From assembly GCA_017475765.1 (NCBI GenBank), contig JAFVEY010000054.1, positions 30,720 to 94,719 on the forward strand: DNA of 64,000 nucleotides. Reading direction: 5' to 3'. The notes beneath the pieces were generated by a model. That model saw only the letters and a program-made list of their open reading frames with translations. It did no database searches and was not told where the DNA came from. Shown here piece after piece: positions 35,544 to 44,270 of this stretch. This DNA comes from Clostridia bacterium (GTDB lineage Bacteria > Bacillota > Clostridia > Oscillospirales > Acutalibacteraceae). The stretch's first letter is position 1, and each line of letters begins with the position of its first letter. The position numbers were made by a program, and so were the translations under genes.

Positions 35544-35980
35544 TGAAAAAAATCAGACAATGTGTGATTGATATCACACGAAAATACGGTTGCTCGGAGC
35601 CTTCCGAGCTTTGTGAAAAAATGGGTATCATCATTGTAGACCATGAGCTGCCGGAACATATCAATGGCTTTACTGTGTCAATGGAGGGCATACCGTTTAT
35701 TGTTCTCAACAGCAGCCTTCCTTATTACGAACGCAGGGTAACGATGGCGCACGAGCTGGGGCATATTGTGCTGCACCACAGCACTAATTCGATCAGACTG
35801 AGCCTTAACACGAGCTTTTGCGTCAATAAACTGGAAAGGGAGGCAGACTGTTTTGCGGCTTATCTGCTGCTGGAGGCGGAGAGATCCGAACTGGAGGGTC
35901 TGGAAAGCGTAACGGCAGACGATATATCCAATCTGACGCATATTCCGAGATCAATGATTGAAAACGCATTTTTCGGGTAG
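35543..35980 (+). CDS. ImmA/IrrE-family zinc metallopeptidase
   Basis: 145 residues from ATG 35543, overlapping the XRE stop by one base. The zinc motif HELGH is at residues 70-74 (MAHELGHIVLHH), with a downstream glutamate in LEREADCFAAYLL as third ligand. ImmA/IrrE proteases cut XRE-type repressors in response to DNA damage or cell-cell signals. No integrase or conjugation genes are in the surrounding sequence, so this looks like a stand-alone or domesticated switch. The trigger and further targets are unknown. Confidence 0.92.
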   Translation: MKKIRQCVIDITRKYGCSEPSELCEKMGIIIVDHELPEHINGFTVSMEGIPFIVLNSSLPYYERRVTMAHELGHIVLHHSTNSIRLSLNTSFCVNKLEREADCFAAYLLLEAERSELEGLESVTADDISNLTHIPRSMIENAFFG

Positions 35981-36033
35981 AATAATATTACAGCATATCA
36001 ATGTCCGCAATACAGCGTAAAGGAGGAATCGGC

Positions 36034-36513
36034 ATGAAGCTGTTTTTAAAAAGAGATACTATTGATGAAAGAGCAGGATTTATCGTTTTTAACAGCCGTG
36101 CCGTTCCTGAATATACCGTGACGGCGGAAGCGGCGAACGGACTGAAGCTGACAGTTCTTGATGAAAACGGAGAGCTGCTGTCGGTGATAAGGTATAATCG
36201 GCTGATGCTCAACTATTTTACCATTCGGTGCGATAAGCGCTTTTATGTCCTGATACCTTGCCTTCAGGAGCATTTTGCATTTGCCATATACGGCAGTACC
36301 TACCGATTTGCAGGAGATCTGGCAGAGGGCAGTTTTTCCATGCTGACGGCGGACGGTGAAATTGTCATGACGCAGAAAAAATGCTGGTGCAAGTATGGTG
36401 AAGGCTATGAGCTGAATATACATGACGAAGTACATGAGCTGTTCTTATTATCTGTCGCAGTCTGTGCAGATATGTATAATACGCTGAGCGATTTTTCTGC
36501 CGTACCGACATGA
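36034..36513 (+). CDS. LURP-one/tubby-C-like protein
   Basis: 159 residues from ATG 36034 behind AAAGGAGG. It is rich in beta strands with the pattern of the LURP-one-related (YxjI/tubby-like) barrel: YTVTAEAANGLKLTVLDENG, then FAIYGSTYRFAGDLAEGSF and a C-terminal hydrophobic helix (ELFLLSVAVCADMY). The related eukaryotic scramblase and tubby domains bind lipids; the bacterial role is unknown. It follows immA after about 50 bases and could share its transcript. A strong terminator follows. Confidence 0.7.
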   Translation: MKLFLKRDTIDERAGFIVFNSRAVPEYTVTAEAANGLKLTVLDENGELLSVIRYNRLMLNYFTIRCDKRFYVLIPCLQEHFAFAIYGSTYRFAGDLAEGSFSMLTADGEIVMTQKKCWCKYGEGYELNIHDEVHELFLLSVAVCADMYNTLSDFSAVPT

Positions 36514-36518
36514 ATAAC

Positions 36519-36583
36519 AAAAATGCCGATATCGGAATTTATTTCTTAATGGGAAGAGAAATATTCCGATATCGGCATTTTTA
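36519..36583 (+). terminator. long terminator hairpin
   Basis: The arm AAATGCCGATATCGGAAT pairs with ATTCCGATATCGGCATTT around a 30-base loop, followed by T-rich sequence. The symmetry makes it usable in both directions. Confidence 0.85.
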
Positions 36584-36697
36584 TTTATATTGCCGTACCA
36601 ATTAAATATTGCCGGAAAAGCTTAATAATTTTTAGAAACTCCGCTTAAATTCAAGGTTTTCTTAAAATCGTTGGCAATATTTGATTGGATTATCAAT

Positions 36698-36876
36698 AGT
36701 AAACGACATTTAAATTATCCTATTAGAGCATGCGAGTGCAGGGGCTTCAGCTCCTGCCGAGATCCAGGGCGAGCAGCATTGGTGGGGTTTGGGGGTGCGG
36801 GTGTCCAGTGGACACCTCTGCGAAGCAGAAGCACTGACCGAGCCGGCAGGTCAGACTCAAAGCCCCAATTATCAGA
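36698..36876 (+). repeat. dispersed structured intergenic repeat, copy 2
   Basis: About 179 bp aligned end to end with copy 1 at 1194-1372 and differing at scattered positions. The first hairpin (GCAGGGGC/GCTCCTGC) and the GGTGTC/GACACC and TCTGC/GCAGA hairpins are kept; the second hairpin is weaker here. It lies between convergent genes, after a terminator. Confidence 0.85.
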
Positions 36877-36936
36877 ATGACATTGACTATATATACTTGA
36901 TGCTTGCGGCGGAAGAGTCTGGGAGCAACAAGCGCT

Positions 36937-37815
36937 TTAACGGTCTGACCTTTTGGCGCAGGCGATGGCGAGAGAACCGGGGCCGATGTGACAGCCCACA
37001 CTGAGAGAAAGGGGAGAACCGTGAATTTCAAAGCCGGGGAAGGCATCCTGAATTTCAGATTTCCATGTTTCGACTTCAAAAACCGTCATGTCGGAATAGG
37101 CATAGTGAAGTGTCATGGAGCCGTTTTCGATGTGCTGTCTGAATCTGCCCTCGAAATCTTTTTTCATGGCTTGCAGCATGGACAGCTTTGCCGCTTTTGT
37201 TCCTCTGCATTTTGAATAGGCGTCCAGCTTGTCGCCCTGTATCTGAAGGACGGGCTTAAGGTTCATGACGTTGGCGATCAGAGCGCCGGCAGCGGTCACT
37301 CTGCCGCCCCGTTTCAGATAAGTCAGCTTGTTGACCATGATATAAATACTTGATTCTGCGGCATCGGCTTCCAGCTTATCGCATATTTCTTTGCCGCTTA
37401 AGCCACTGTCGGCAAGCGCCTTTGCGTCAATGACAGACTGATATTGCGTAACGGAAATACGGTGATTGTCGGCAACGAAAACCTTTCCTTCAAAATCAGA
37501 TGCAGCAAGGAGCTTTGCCGTCTGGCAGGAGCTGCTGAGTCCTGATGACATGGGAATATATACGATTTCCTCATAATCATGCAGTATGTCATTCCAGAAT
37601 TCGATCAGCACTCCGGGGGAAGGCTGGGTGGTGGAAACATTGGTTTTCGGGTCAGCGATGATTTGATAGAACTCCGACTGTGTCAGGTCGATTCCTTCAC
37701 GGTAGTCCTTATGATTAACGGTAAATGACATTGGCAAAAGGAAAATGCCGAGGGAGTTTGCATCTTCTACTGTAATTCCGCTGTTGGTATCGGTTGCAAT
37801 AGCTGTTTTTGACAT
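36937..37815 (-). CDS. DegV family fatty-acid-binding protein
   Basis: 292 residues with the DegV layout: IATDTNSGITVEDANSLGI at the start, STTQPSPG in the ligand loop, IPMSSGLSSSCQTA, LKRGGRVTAAGALIANVMNLKPVL and the final VGCHIGPGSLAIAC. DegV proteins bind a fatty acid and, as FakB, present it to the kinase FakA for entry into phospholipid synthesis. No fakA is nearby. TGAGGAAT lies before the start on the minus strand. The gene is 112 bases downstream of pyrF. Confidence 0.93.
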   Translation of the reverse strand: MSKTAIATDTNSGITVEDANSLGIFLLPMSFTVNHKDYREGIDLTQSEFYQIIADPKTNVSTTQPSPGVLIEFWNDILHDYEEIVYIPMSSGLSSSCQTAKLLAASDFEGKVFVADNHRISVTQYQSVIDAKALADSGLSGKEICDKLEADAAESSIYIMVNKLTYLKRGGRVTAAGALIANVMNLKPVLQIQGDKLDAYSKCRGTKAAKLSMLQAMKKDFEGRFRQHIENGSMTLHYAYSDMTVFEVETWKSEIQDAFPGFEIHGSPLSLSVGCHIGPGSLAIACAKRSDR

Positions 37816-37880
37816 TTTGAAATTCCTCCGTATGGTTGATTCTTATCAATTATAAAACAAAAGGCGGTAAATAGCAATAG

Positions 37881-37909
37881 CGGACGGAACAAATAAATTG
37901 CACCGTCCG
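37881..37909 (-). other. hairpin between pyrF and degV
   Basis: CGGACGG (37881-37887) pairs with CCGTCCG (37903-37909). On the minus strand no T run follows, so it is not a standard terminator. It may limit read-through from the pyr genes into degV. Confidence 0.45.
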
Positions 37910-37927
37910 ACTGAGTATGATCTGATT

Positions 37928-38857
37928 TTATTTGATCTCGCCGATAAAGGAAATGATCTCCTCTCTCATTCTGACAGCTTCCCTTCTTGCAGCCTGTGCA
38001 TAGTCTTCGGGAGCGCTGCCTTCTTTTTTCCATGCGCATATAATTCCTCTTGAGGAGTTGATAATAGCGCCACGACCGTTTTCATCAAAGGCAGGCGCAA
38101 CGTCCTTTGCGCCGCCGCCCTGTGCGCCGTAGCCGGGTACAAGGAAGAAGGTGTGGGGGAGTGCTTTTCTCAGCTCGCCGAGCTGTTCGGGATAGGTTGC
38201 GCCGACAACAGCGCCGACAGACGAATATCCTGTTTCGCCTGGTGCCTGACTGCCCCAGTTTTCGCACATATTGCCGACTGTGCGGTAAACCGTCAGACCG
38301 TCCTCCAGCTTTCTGTCCTGAAGCTCGCCGGACGACGGGTTGGAGGTCTTTACAAGAACAAAGATTCCCTTGTCCTTTGCTTTGCATATATCCAGAAGAG
38401 GCTTTACGCCGTCTGTTCCGAGATAGCCGTTGACGGTGAGAGCGTCCGCTCCGAAGGCTTCAACAGCTTCGCCCTCTATGTCGGTTACTCCGAGATGAGC
38501 AGCGCCGTAAGCCTCCATGGTCGAGCCGATATCATTTCTCTTTCCGTCCGTTATGACAAACAGCCCCTTTTCACGGGCATATCTGACGGTGCGTTCTAAA
38601 GCTCTCACACCCTGCCAGCCATACATTTCATAGTAGGCAGCCTGCGGCTTTACAGCAGGAACGATATCATACAGGGCATCAATCAGACCCTTATTGAACT
38701 CAAAAAGCGCTTCTGCGGCGCCCTCCAGCGTTTTGCCGTATTTTTCATAAGCGGCGGCTTTAATATACTGGGGAATGTAATCGAGCTTCGGGTCAAGTCC
38801 GGCTACTGTGGGATTCTGTTTTTCTGTGATACTGCTGATAAGTCTGTCGAATGACAT
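37928..38857 (-). CDS. pyrF: orotidine-5'-phosphate decarboxylase, type 2
   Basis: 309 residues, the longer type 2 subfamily. VAGLDPKLDYIP is at the N-terminus, and FVITDGKRNDIGST holds the catalytic Lys-Asp pattern. The FFLVPGYGAQGGGAKDVAPA segment binds phosphate, and AIINSSRGII is near the end. It makes UMP, the last step of pyrimidine synthesis. It follows pyrC after 37 bases with GGAGGAGATC before the ATG. Confidence 0.96.
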   Translation of the reverse strand: MSFDRLISSITEKQNPTVAGLDPKLDYIPQYIKAAAYEKYGKTLEGAAEALFEFNKGLIDALYDIVPAVKPQAAYYEMYGWQGVRALERTVRYAREKGLFVITDGKRNDIGSTMEAYGAAHLGVTDIEGEAVEAFGADALTVNGYLGTDGVKPLLDICKAKDKGIFVLVKTSNPSSGELQDRKLEDGLTVYRTVGNMCENWGSQAPGETGYSSVGAVVGATYPEQLGELRKALPHTFFLVPGYGAQGGGAKDVAPAFDENGRGAIINSSRGIICAWKKEGSAPEDYAQAARREAVRMREEIISFIGEIK

Positions 38858-38894
38858 AATTGATCTCCTCCTGTATTCTGAAGTTTATTTTCAG

Positions 38895-40154
38895 TTAAAT
38901 TTCATTATATACGATTTTTCCTCCGCAGATGGTCAGCCTGACCTTAGCGGAAAGGGTAAGCCCCTTGAACGGTGTATTTTTGGATTTGCCGTGCAGCTTT
39001 TCGGGATCAACGATCCAGTCCTCTTCCTTGTAGAGCATCAGATCGGCAGGGGCGCCGGCAGAAAGTGTTCCGGCATTGATGTTGAGTATCTTTGCAGGAG
39101 TGAAGGACATTTTCCGTATCAGCTCCGTTTCCGTCATCAGTCCGCTTTTGACAAGTACGGTATAGGAAGCGGCAAAGGAGGTTTCCATGCCTATGGAGCC
39201 GTTGGGGGCGGAGTCGAAATCCGCCTTTTCCTTTGGTGTGTGCGGTGCATGATCTGTTGCAACAGCGTCAATGGTGCCGTCAAGAAGAGCTTCTATCATA
39301 GCCTTGCGGTCACGTTCTGTGCGGAGGGGCGGATTCATTCTGTAATCCGCATCTCTTTTTAAAAGCTCATCCTCGGTAAGCATAAGATAATGCGGTGCTG
39401 TTTCTGCCGTCACTCTGATACCTCTTTTTTTGGCATCACGGATCATATCGGCAGAGGTATAGGTGCTGACATGACATATATGTATCGGGACATCATAAGC
39501 GGCGGCAAGAGCGATCTCTCTTGCTGTGCCGGCATCCTCGGCAGCTCTCGGCATACCCTTTACGCCGAGCTGCTCGGATATTCTGCCCTCGTTCACCTTT
39601 CCTCCGGCAAGATAAGGATCTTCACAGTGAGCAGTAACGGGAATATGCAGCTTTGCCGCTTTTTTCATGGCTTCAACCATCATCACGGTATTTTCAACAG
39701 GTCTGCCGTCATCGGAAAGAGCGGATATGCCGGCTTGATAAAGCTCGTCAATATCGGTTGGTTTCTCACTTTTCAGCCCCTTGGTAATGGCTCCGACAAC
39801 ATAAACGTGAGCGTCTGCCGATTTTGCCTTGTCAAGAATATATCTGACCGTTTCGGGACTGTCAACGGTGGGTATGGTATTCGGCATAGCAAGCAGACTT
39901 GTCACACCGCCTGCCGCTGCCGCTTTGCAGCCTGTGAGGATATCCTCCTTGTCTGTCTGTCCGGGGTCTCTGAGATGAACATGAAGATCGACAAGACCGG
40001 GTGCAGCCGAAAGTCCCTCGCCGTCAATGATCTCGGCAGAGTCGTCTGCTTCGGAGGGATCGGCAAAAACGCCGTCCCTGATGAAAATACTGCCTGCTTT
40101 GACAGTTTCCGCTTCAGGATCAATGATCCTGACATTTTTAATCAGTATGCTCAT
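38895..40154 (-). CDS. pyrC: dihydroorotase
   Basis: 419 residues from ATG 40154 (MSILIKNVRIID) behind AAGGAG; the longer frame from 40178 overlaps the preceding gene. The amidohydrolase metal motif is His58-x-His60 in DLHVHLRDPGQTDKED, with further ligands in HCEDPY, HICHVST and VATDHAPHT. It closes carbamoyl aspartate to dihydroorotate. It starts only 10 bases after the 1282-residue protein gene and may be read from the same message. Confidence 0.96.
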   Translation of the reverse strand: MSILIKNVRIIDPEAETVKAGSIFIRDGVFADPSEADDSAEIIDGEGLSAAPGLVDLHVHLRDPGQTDKEDILTGCKAAAAGGVTSLLAMPNTIPTVDSPETVRYILDKAKSADAHVYVVGAITKGLKSEKPTDIDELYQAGISALSDDGRPVENTVMMVEAMKKAAKLHIPVTAHCEDPYLAGGKVNEGRISEQLGVKGMPRAAEDAGTAREIALAAAYDVPIHICHVSTYTSADMIRDAKKRGIRVTAETAPHYLMLTEDELLKRDADYRMNPPLRTERDRKAMIEALLDGTIDAVATDHAPHTPKEKADFDSAPNGSIGMETSFAASYTVLVKSGLMTETELIRKMSFTPAKILNINAGTLSAGAPADLMLYKEEDWIVDPEKLHGKSKNTPFKGLTLSAKVRLTICGGKIVYNEI

Positions 40155-40164
40155 TTTCTTCTCC

Positions 40165-43100
40165 TTAGTTTTCCTCATCTTCTGCCGAAGAGAAGAGTTT
40201 TCCGATTGATTTTTTCAGCTTTGCGCCGAACGATTGTGCCGGCTTTTTATCCAGCGCCTCAAGCGGCATTTCTCCGCTGCCGGGAGCAAACGGGTCGAGT
40301 GTATCGTCATAGCCTGTATAAAATTCGATCTTCTCCTCCGGAGCAGGCTGAGCGGTCTGTACAGGCGGCTGCGGAGCAGGTTCGGATCTGGGCTGCGGCT
40401 TAGGTTCCGGTGCTTTTCTGAGTTCTTCAATTTTTTTGTTATAGTCTTCTGCGTTGACGCTTTCCAGTCGGGGAATGTTGGTGAAAGGCGTAACGGATTT
40501 TTGCACAGGACTCTGGGACTTGGCAGCGTGTTCAAATATGATTCCTGTGTCACGCTCGAAAACAAAGGCAGGTCTTTGCGGCTGTTCGGGTATAGGAGGA
40601 ATACTTTCCTGCTGCTGAATATTTTCTTCTGTCGGGAATTGATGATTCATAGCTTCACCTTCAGGTTCGGAATGTTGTGGATTTTCGGACTCTGGCACAA
40701 CAGATGGCTCAGATGGCGGACTCTTTGCAGAGTCATCGGCGGTTTTCGGTTCGTCTGTTGCCTCTTTTTCTGCAGTATCTTTGACAGCTGCTGCCGTTTC
40801 CAACGCTTCGGCAGCCGTATCTGCGGCGGATTCGATACCGTTCTTTGCTGCGGCAGATATTGCGGCGGCTGATACTGCATCGGCTGCTGCGGAGGTTATG
40901 GATGCTGCTGCTTCGGCAATAGCCGGAGCTGGAGAAATCGTTTTTCTGCCGAATTTCTTTTCATAATCTGAAAGTTCTTTTTCTTCTTCCGGTTGTTTTT
41001 CACTTGTTTCCGGCTCGTCGGAAGTCTTAACAGTTTCGGGAGTATCATCGCTGATTTCAGAACGGGACAGCTTGTCGGATTCTGCGCTTTCCTCATCGCT
41101 TTTCAGATGTTCGAACTGCTCGGCGGCTTTTGCCATGAGTCCGGCATTACCGTCTTTAAGCTTGACCTGGACAGGATTTCCGTTTTCATCACTAATGGAA
41201 TCTATGATGATATTGCCGTCCTCACCTTTCTTAATGGCAAGCTCTATATGAGGTTCTACGGACGGTTCAGGCTGCTTTTGTTCTTCAGGAGCCCTGTATA
41301 TTTCTGTTCCGCTGTCGTCAAACGGTACGTGTGCAGGTCTTTCCGTTTCCGGAGATTTTGTTTCATCCAATTCTGAGGGAGAATCTGTATTTTCATTAGT
41401 GGGTTTGTCATTATCATTCTGAATTGGAACGGTACTGTCTTGGGAGAAAATGTCTGCATTGCTGTCGTCAGCTTCGTCTGCATCATCTGTTTGATCAGGC
41501 TGTCTGCCGAGCTTGTCTCTTATCGTGCTGATAAATTTGCTGGTGCTTTCTTTGTTGGTCGGCTGCGGCAGATAATCATCGTCCGATTCATCATCCGCTT
41601 CAAATAGTGTTTTCTTTATTCTGCTGAATATGCCTTCTTTTTCCTGATTTTTATCATCCGAAGGCGCTGCCTCTGTGATTTCGTCATTTGTATTATCATC
41701 CTGATTTTCAACGGCAGGAAGCTCTGTCACGGTTTCTTCCTCTGCCTTGTCCTGATGTTCCTCAGCAGGTGTTTCTGTTATGGTTTCTTTCTCCGGCTTA
41801 TCCTGATGTTCCTCAGCAGGTGTTTCTGTTATGGTTTCTTTCTCCGGCTTATCCTGATGTTCCTCAGCAGGTGTTTCTGTTATGGTTTCTTTCTCCGGCT
41901 TATCCTGATGTTCCTCGGCAGGTGTTTCTGTTATGGTTTCTTTCTCCGGCTTATCCTGATGTTCCTCGGCAGGTGTTTCTGTCACGGTTTCTTCCTTTGG
42001 CTTATCTTGATGTTCCTCGGCAGGTGTTTCTGTCACGGTTTCTTTCTCCGGCTTATCTTGATGTTCCTCGGCAGGTACTTCTGTGACTGTTTTCTCTTCC
42101 GAAGCAGTTTCAGTGATATTTCCGGTTTCAGGCTGATCGGATTTGCTGCTTTCCTTCCTTGGCGCAAACACAGGTATTGCCGGTGCCGGAGCTTCTTCAG
42201 TTTCTTCGGTCTGTTTGCCGCCGTATAAAATATCGACCGATGTGACAGTATCTGTCGGGGGTGTTTTTACAGCAGCTGGAACAGGCTTGCCGAAATGCTT
42301 TTCAAATTTGGACATTCTCTTTTCGTCCTCGTCAACAGGAACGATAGTCGAGGCTGAAACGGCAGCGGCGCTTGTCTGTCTGTGCTTGCCGAAGCGTTTT
42401 TCATATTCGGACAGTTCCTCTTCGGGCTGTTCTGTTTTTGCGGTATCTGCGGCTTCGGGTTTGTCGGCAGATTTGTCATCCGACATGAATATGGATTCTC
42501 CGATCTGTTCGATCTCTGTATGAGCCTTTGGCGCACTTTCCGCAAATATAACGGTGTTTTCATTATCCTTTTCGGCATTTTCCATTTCTGCGGCATTTTT
42601 TTCTTCGGCTTGTTTTTTAGCTTCGGCGCTGATTGTCGAGAGCTTGGCAATTTCGGATGTTACCGACATTGCCGGCTGTGCAACAGCTTCCGCCTTTCCG
42701 ACAGGGGTATAGGGATTTTTCGGAATTTCAAGCTCCGTTGTGGAATCCAGACGGGGGATTGTGCGTGTTGCTTCCTTGTTTTTCTTTTCTTCGGCAAGCC
42801 GTTCATTGGTATAGAGGACACCTTCGTCAGCCGGAACAAAGAGTGTATCATCACCGTAAGGGGTATGGCTGCTGTCGGGGGTACTGTCAGCCGAGGTGTC
42901 AGTTTTTTCACCCGTTTTCTCATCTAATGAGAGAAGCACAGCATTTTTCGGCATATTTTTCCTGCGTTCCTCTTCCTCCGCTGCTTCTTTTTCGTCAAGA
43001 ACTGTCTGATGACGTTTGATTGCCACTATGATAATGGCAGCGAGTGCGGCAACTGAAGCGATAGAAGCAATCATCAGGAAAAGATATCTCATATCCAGCT

Positions 43101-44013
43101 GCTGAACCGTTGAATTGCCGACATCTTCGACTGTCTGAACTGTGCCAATGCCCTCAAATTCCGTGCTGTTCATCACTTCATTCATCAGTTCACGCTGAGA
43201 AGCTGTCAATTCTCCGTTATAGGATTGCAGGGTAATCATGACATTGGCATCCTTTACAACGGTATATTCCTGCAAAGCATATATTTTTGTATTGTCGGAG
43301 CTGTATTCCATATCAAGCGACAGGAAAAGCGTATTGTTGAAGGTGTTTTTTGAGCATCCCTTTGCATAGTCCGTCTGCAGCAGTCCTTCAATGATATTTT
43401 CGACCTCCGTATCTGCCAGACTGGTCAGATTGCCTATCGCCTTTGTTCTGTCATTTTCCTTGATCGTTACGGTGATATCGTATGAAAAATCCTTTGCAAA
43501 AGCCTTTATGTAGGTATCTGCTTCTGCAAAGCTCTTGTCAACCTCCTGCTTTGTCAGGCTGCAGGCGGCAAGTGTCGGATCATCGGCATCCATTCCGGGG
43601 GTAAGGATATACATATCCTCAGGAAGCTCCAGCGTCATTCCGGTTTTTTCAATATAGCAGGAAATAAACTTCGTTGGTTCGGCAGCCGATTCCGCAGTTT
43701 TATTATCTGAGACATTGGATACGGCGCTTGACTGATACGGACTTGCGGCGCTGTTTTTTGATGTTTCTTCCGAGCCGGATGTGCTGCTTTCAGTTCCGCC
43801 TGATTCATTGCTGCTTTGTTCGGACGTTTCTTCTGAATTTTCTTCCGAAGTTTTTTTACTTTCCTCCGACTGCGCAGACGATTCATCATTTTGCTGTACC
43901 GATGATCCGGCAGACGTTTCCGCTGTGCTTTCGTCATCGGGAACGGCAAAAGCTGTTGAGGAAACCGTCATTGCTATCATTGCGGCAGCTATGATCGCAG
44001 TAAGTTTTTTCAT
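40165..44013 (-). CDS. large exported/anchored protein with acidic disordered repeat region
   Basis: 1282 residues from ATG 44013 (MKKLTAIIAAAMIA), with GGGAGGT upstream. A signal peptide (to about AFA at 23) is followed by a Ser/Glu-rich linker, a folded domain of unknown type (about 115-295) and one membrane helix (about 310-333). The remaining 950 residues follow the helix and should be cytoplasmic: acidic, Pro/Glu-rich and probably disordered. They contain seven tandem 17-residue repeats (unit PAEEHQDKPEKETITET), three copies of a short S-x-[YF]-E-K-x-F-G motif, and basic amphipathic stretches such as GIFSRIKKTLF and KLKKSIGKLF. I do not recognise the family. It might be a scaffold or a membrane-envelope sensor, but that is inference. 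Confidence 0.85.
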   Translation of the reverse strand: MKKLTAIIAAAMIAMTVSSTAFAVPDDESTAETSAGSSVQQNDESSAQSEESKKTSEENSEETSEQSSNESGGTESSTSGSEETSKNSAASPYQSSAVSNVSDNKTAESAAEPTKFISCYIEKTGMTLELPEDMYILTPGMDADDPTLAACSLTKQEVDKSFAEADTYIKAFAKDFSYDITVTIKENDRTKAIGNLTSLADTEVENIIEGLLQTDYAKGCSKNTFNNTLFLSLDMEYSSDNTKIYALQEYTVVKDANVMITLQSYNGELTASQRELMNEVMNSTEFEGIGTVQTVEDVGNSTVQQLDMRYLFLMIASIASVAALAAIIIVAIKRHQTVLDEKEAAEEEERRKNMPKNAVLLSLDEKTGEKTDTSADSTPDSSHTPYGDDTLFVPADEGVLYTNERLAEEKKNKEATRTIPRLDSTTELEIPKNPYTPVGKAEAVAQPAMSVTSEIAKLSTISAEAKKQAEEKNAAEMENAEKDNENTVIFAESAPKAHTEIEQIGESIFMSDDKSADKPEAADTAKTEQPEEELSEYEKRFGKHRQTSAAAVSASTIVPVDEDEKRMSKFEKHFGKPVPAAVKTPPTDTVTSVDILYGGKQTEETEEAPAPAIPVFAPRKESSKSDQPETGNITETASEEKTVTEVPAEEHQDKPEKETVTETPAEEHQDKPKEETVTETPAEEHQDKPEKETITETPAEEHQDKPEKETITETPAEEHQDKPEKETITETPAEEHQDKPEKETITETPAEEHQDKAEEETVTELPAVENQDDNTNDEITEAAPSDDKNQEKEGIFSRIKKTLFEADDESDDDYLPQPTNKESTSKFISTIRDKLGRQPDQTDDADEADDSNADIFSQDSTVPIQNDNDKPTNENTDSPSELDETKSPETERPAHVPFDDSGTEIYRAPEEQKQPEPSVEPHIELAIKKGEDGNIIIDSISDENGNPVQVKLKDGNAGLMAKAAEQFEHLKSDEESAESDKLSRSEISDDTPETVKTSDEPETSEKQPEEEKELSDYEKKFGRKTISPAPAIAEAAASITSAAADAVSAAAISAAAKNGIESAADTAAEALETAAAVKDTAEKEATDEPKTADDSAKSPPSEPSVVPESENPQHSEPEGEAMNHQFPTEENIQQQESIPPIPEQPQRPAFVFERDTGIIFEHAAKSQSPVQKSVTPFTNIPRLESVNAEDYNKKIEELRKAPEPKPQPRSEPAPQPPVQTAQPAPEEKIEFYTGYDDTLDPFAPGSGEMPLEALDKKPAQSFGAKLKKSIGKLFSSAEDEEN
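41724..42080 (-). repeat. 51-bp tandem repeats within the large anchored protein
   Basis: Seven units of exactly 51 bp (17 codons), plus a decayed eighth, read PAEEHQDKP followed by a [KE]-rich T-[IV]-T-E-T tail. Units 3-6 are nearly identical at the DNA level, differing at single sites, which suggests recent copying and likely length variation between strains. Confidence 0.92.
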
Positions 44014-44070
44014 TATATGACCTCCCAATTATCAGGATCTGCTTTCTACAAATTTGCATATATATATCTA

Positions 44071-44099
44071 ATTATACTTGAAAACAGCGTAAAATACAA
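44071..44099 (-). promoter_or_regulatory. promoter of the large anchored protein (and perhaps pyrC-pyrF)
   Basis: On the minus strand TTGTAT (44099-44094) and TATAAT (44076-44071), 17 bp apart, about 60 bp before the start codon. Confidence 0.7.
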
Positions 44100-44191
44100 G
44101 TAAATTGATAAATTAAAACGCATGAATCAATTATAAATCAGTATTTTTTTGTTAATTTGTTGTCATTGTCGCATTAAGATTGATTTAGTAC

Positions 44192-44220
44192 TTGATATTT
44201 TGACAAATTTATACTATAAT
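44192..44220 (+). promoter_or_regulatory. promoter of the transcarboxylase-like operon
   Basis: TTGATA (44192-44197) and TATAAT (44215-44220), 17 bp apart. A second TTGACA at 44200-44205 is too close to the -10 box to be used with it. Confidence 0.75.
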
Positions 44221-44270
44221 ATCCTATGTATAAATTCTATTTTTTTATAGATAGTCAAGGAGGAAAAGGG

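Noticed and set aside
34352..36513. Prophage or integrative element
   Set aside because: Regulatory genes typical of such elements are present but there is no integrase, excisionase, replication, relaxase or structural gene, and no flanking direct repeats were seen.
39390..40403. 337-residue plus-strand frame opposite pyrC
   Set aside because: It overlaps pyrC completely, has no binding site and a composition typical of antisense frames (rich in Cys, Arg and His).
41724..42080. Possible CRISPR array
   Set aside because: The repeats are contiguous without spacers and lie in frame in a coding region.
41688..42228. Long plus-strand open frames with repeats rich in Phe, Leu and Pro opposite the large protein gene
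   Set aside because: They are antisense shadows of the 51-bp repeats: a 51-bp period leaves several frames open. They have no ribosome binding site and an implausible composition.
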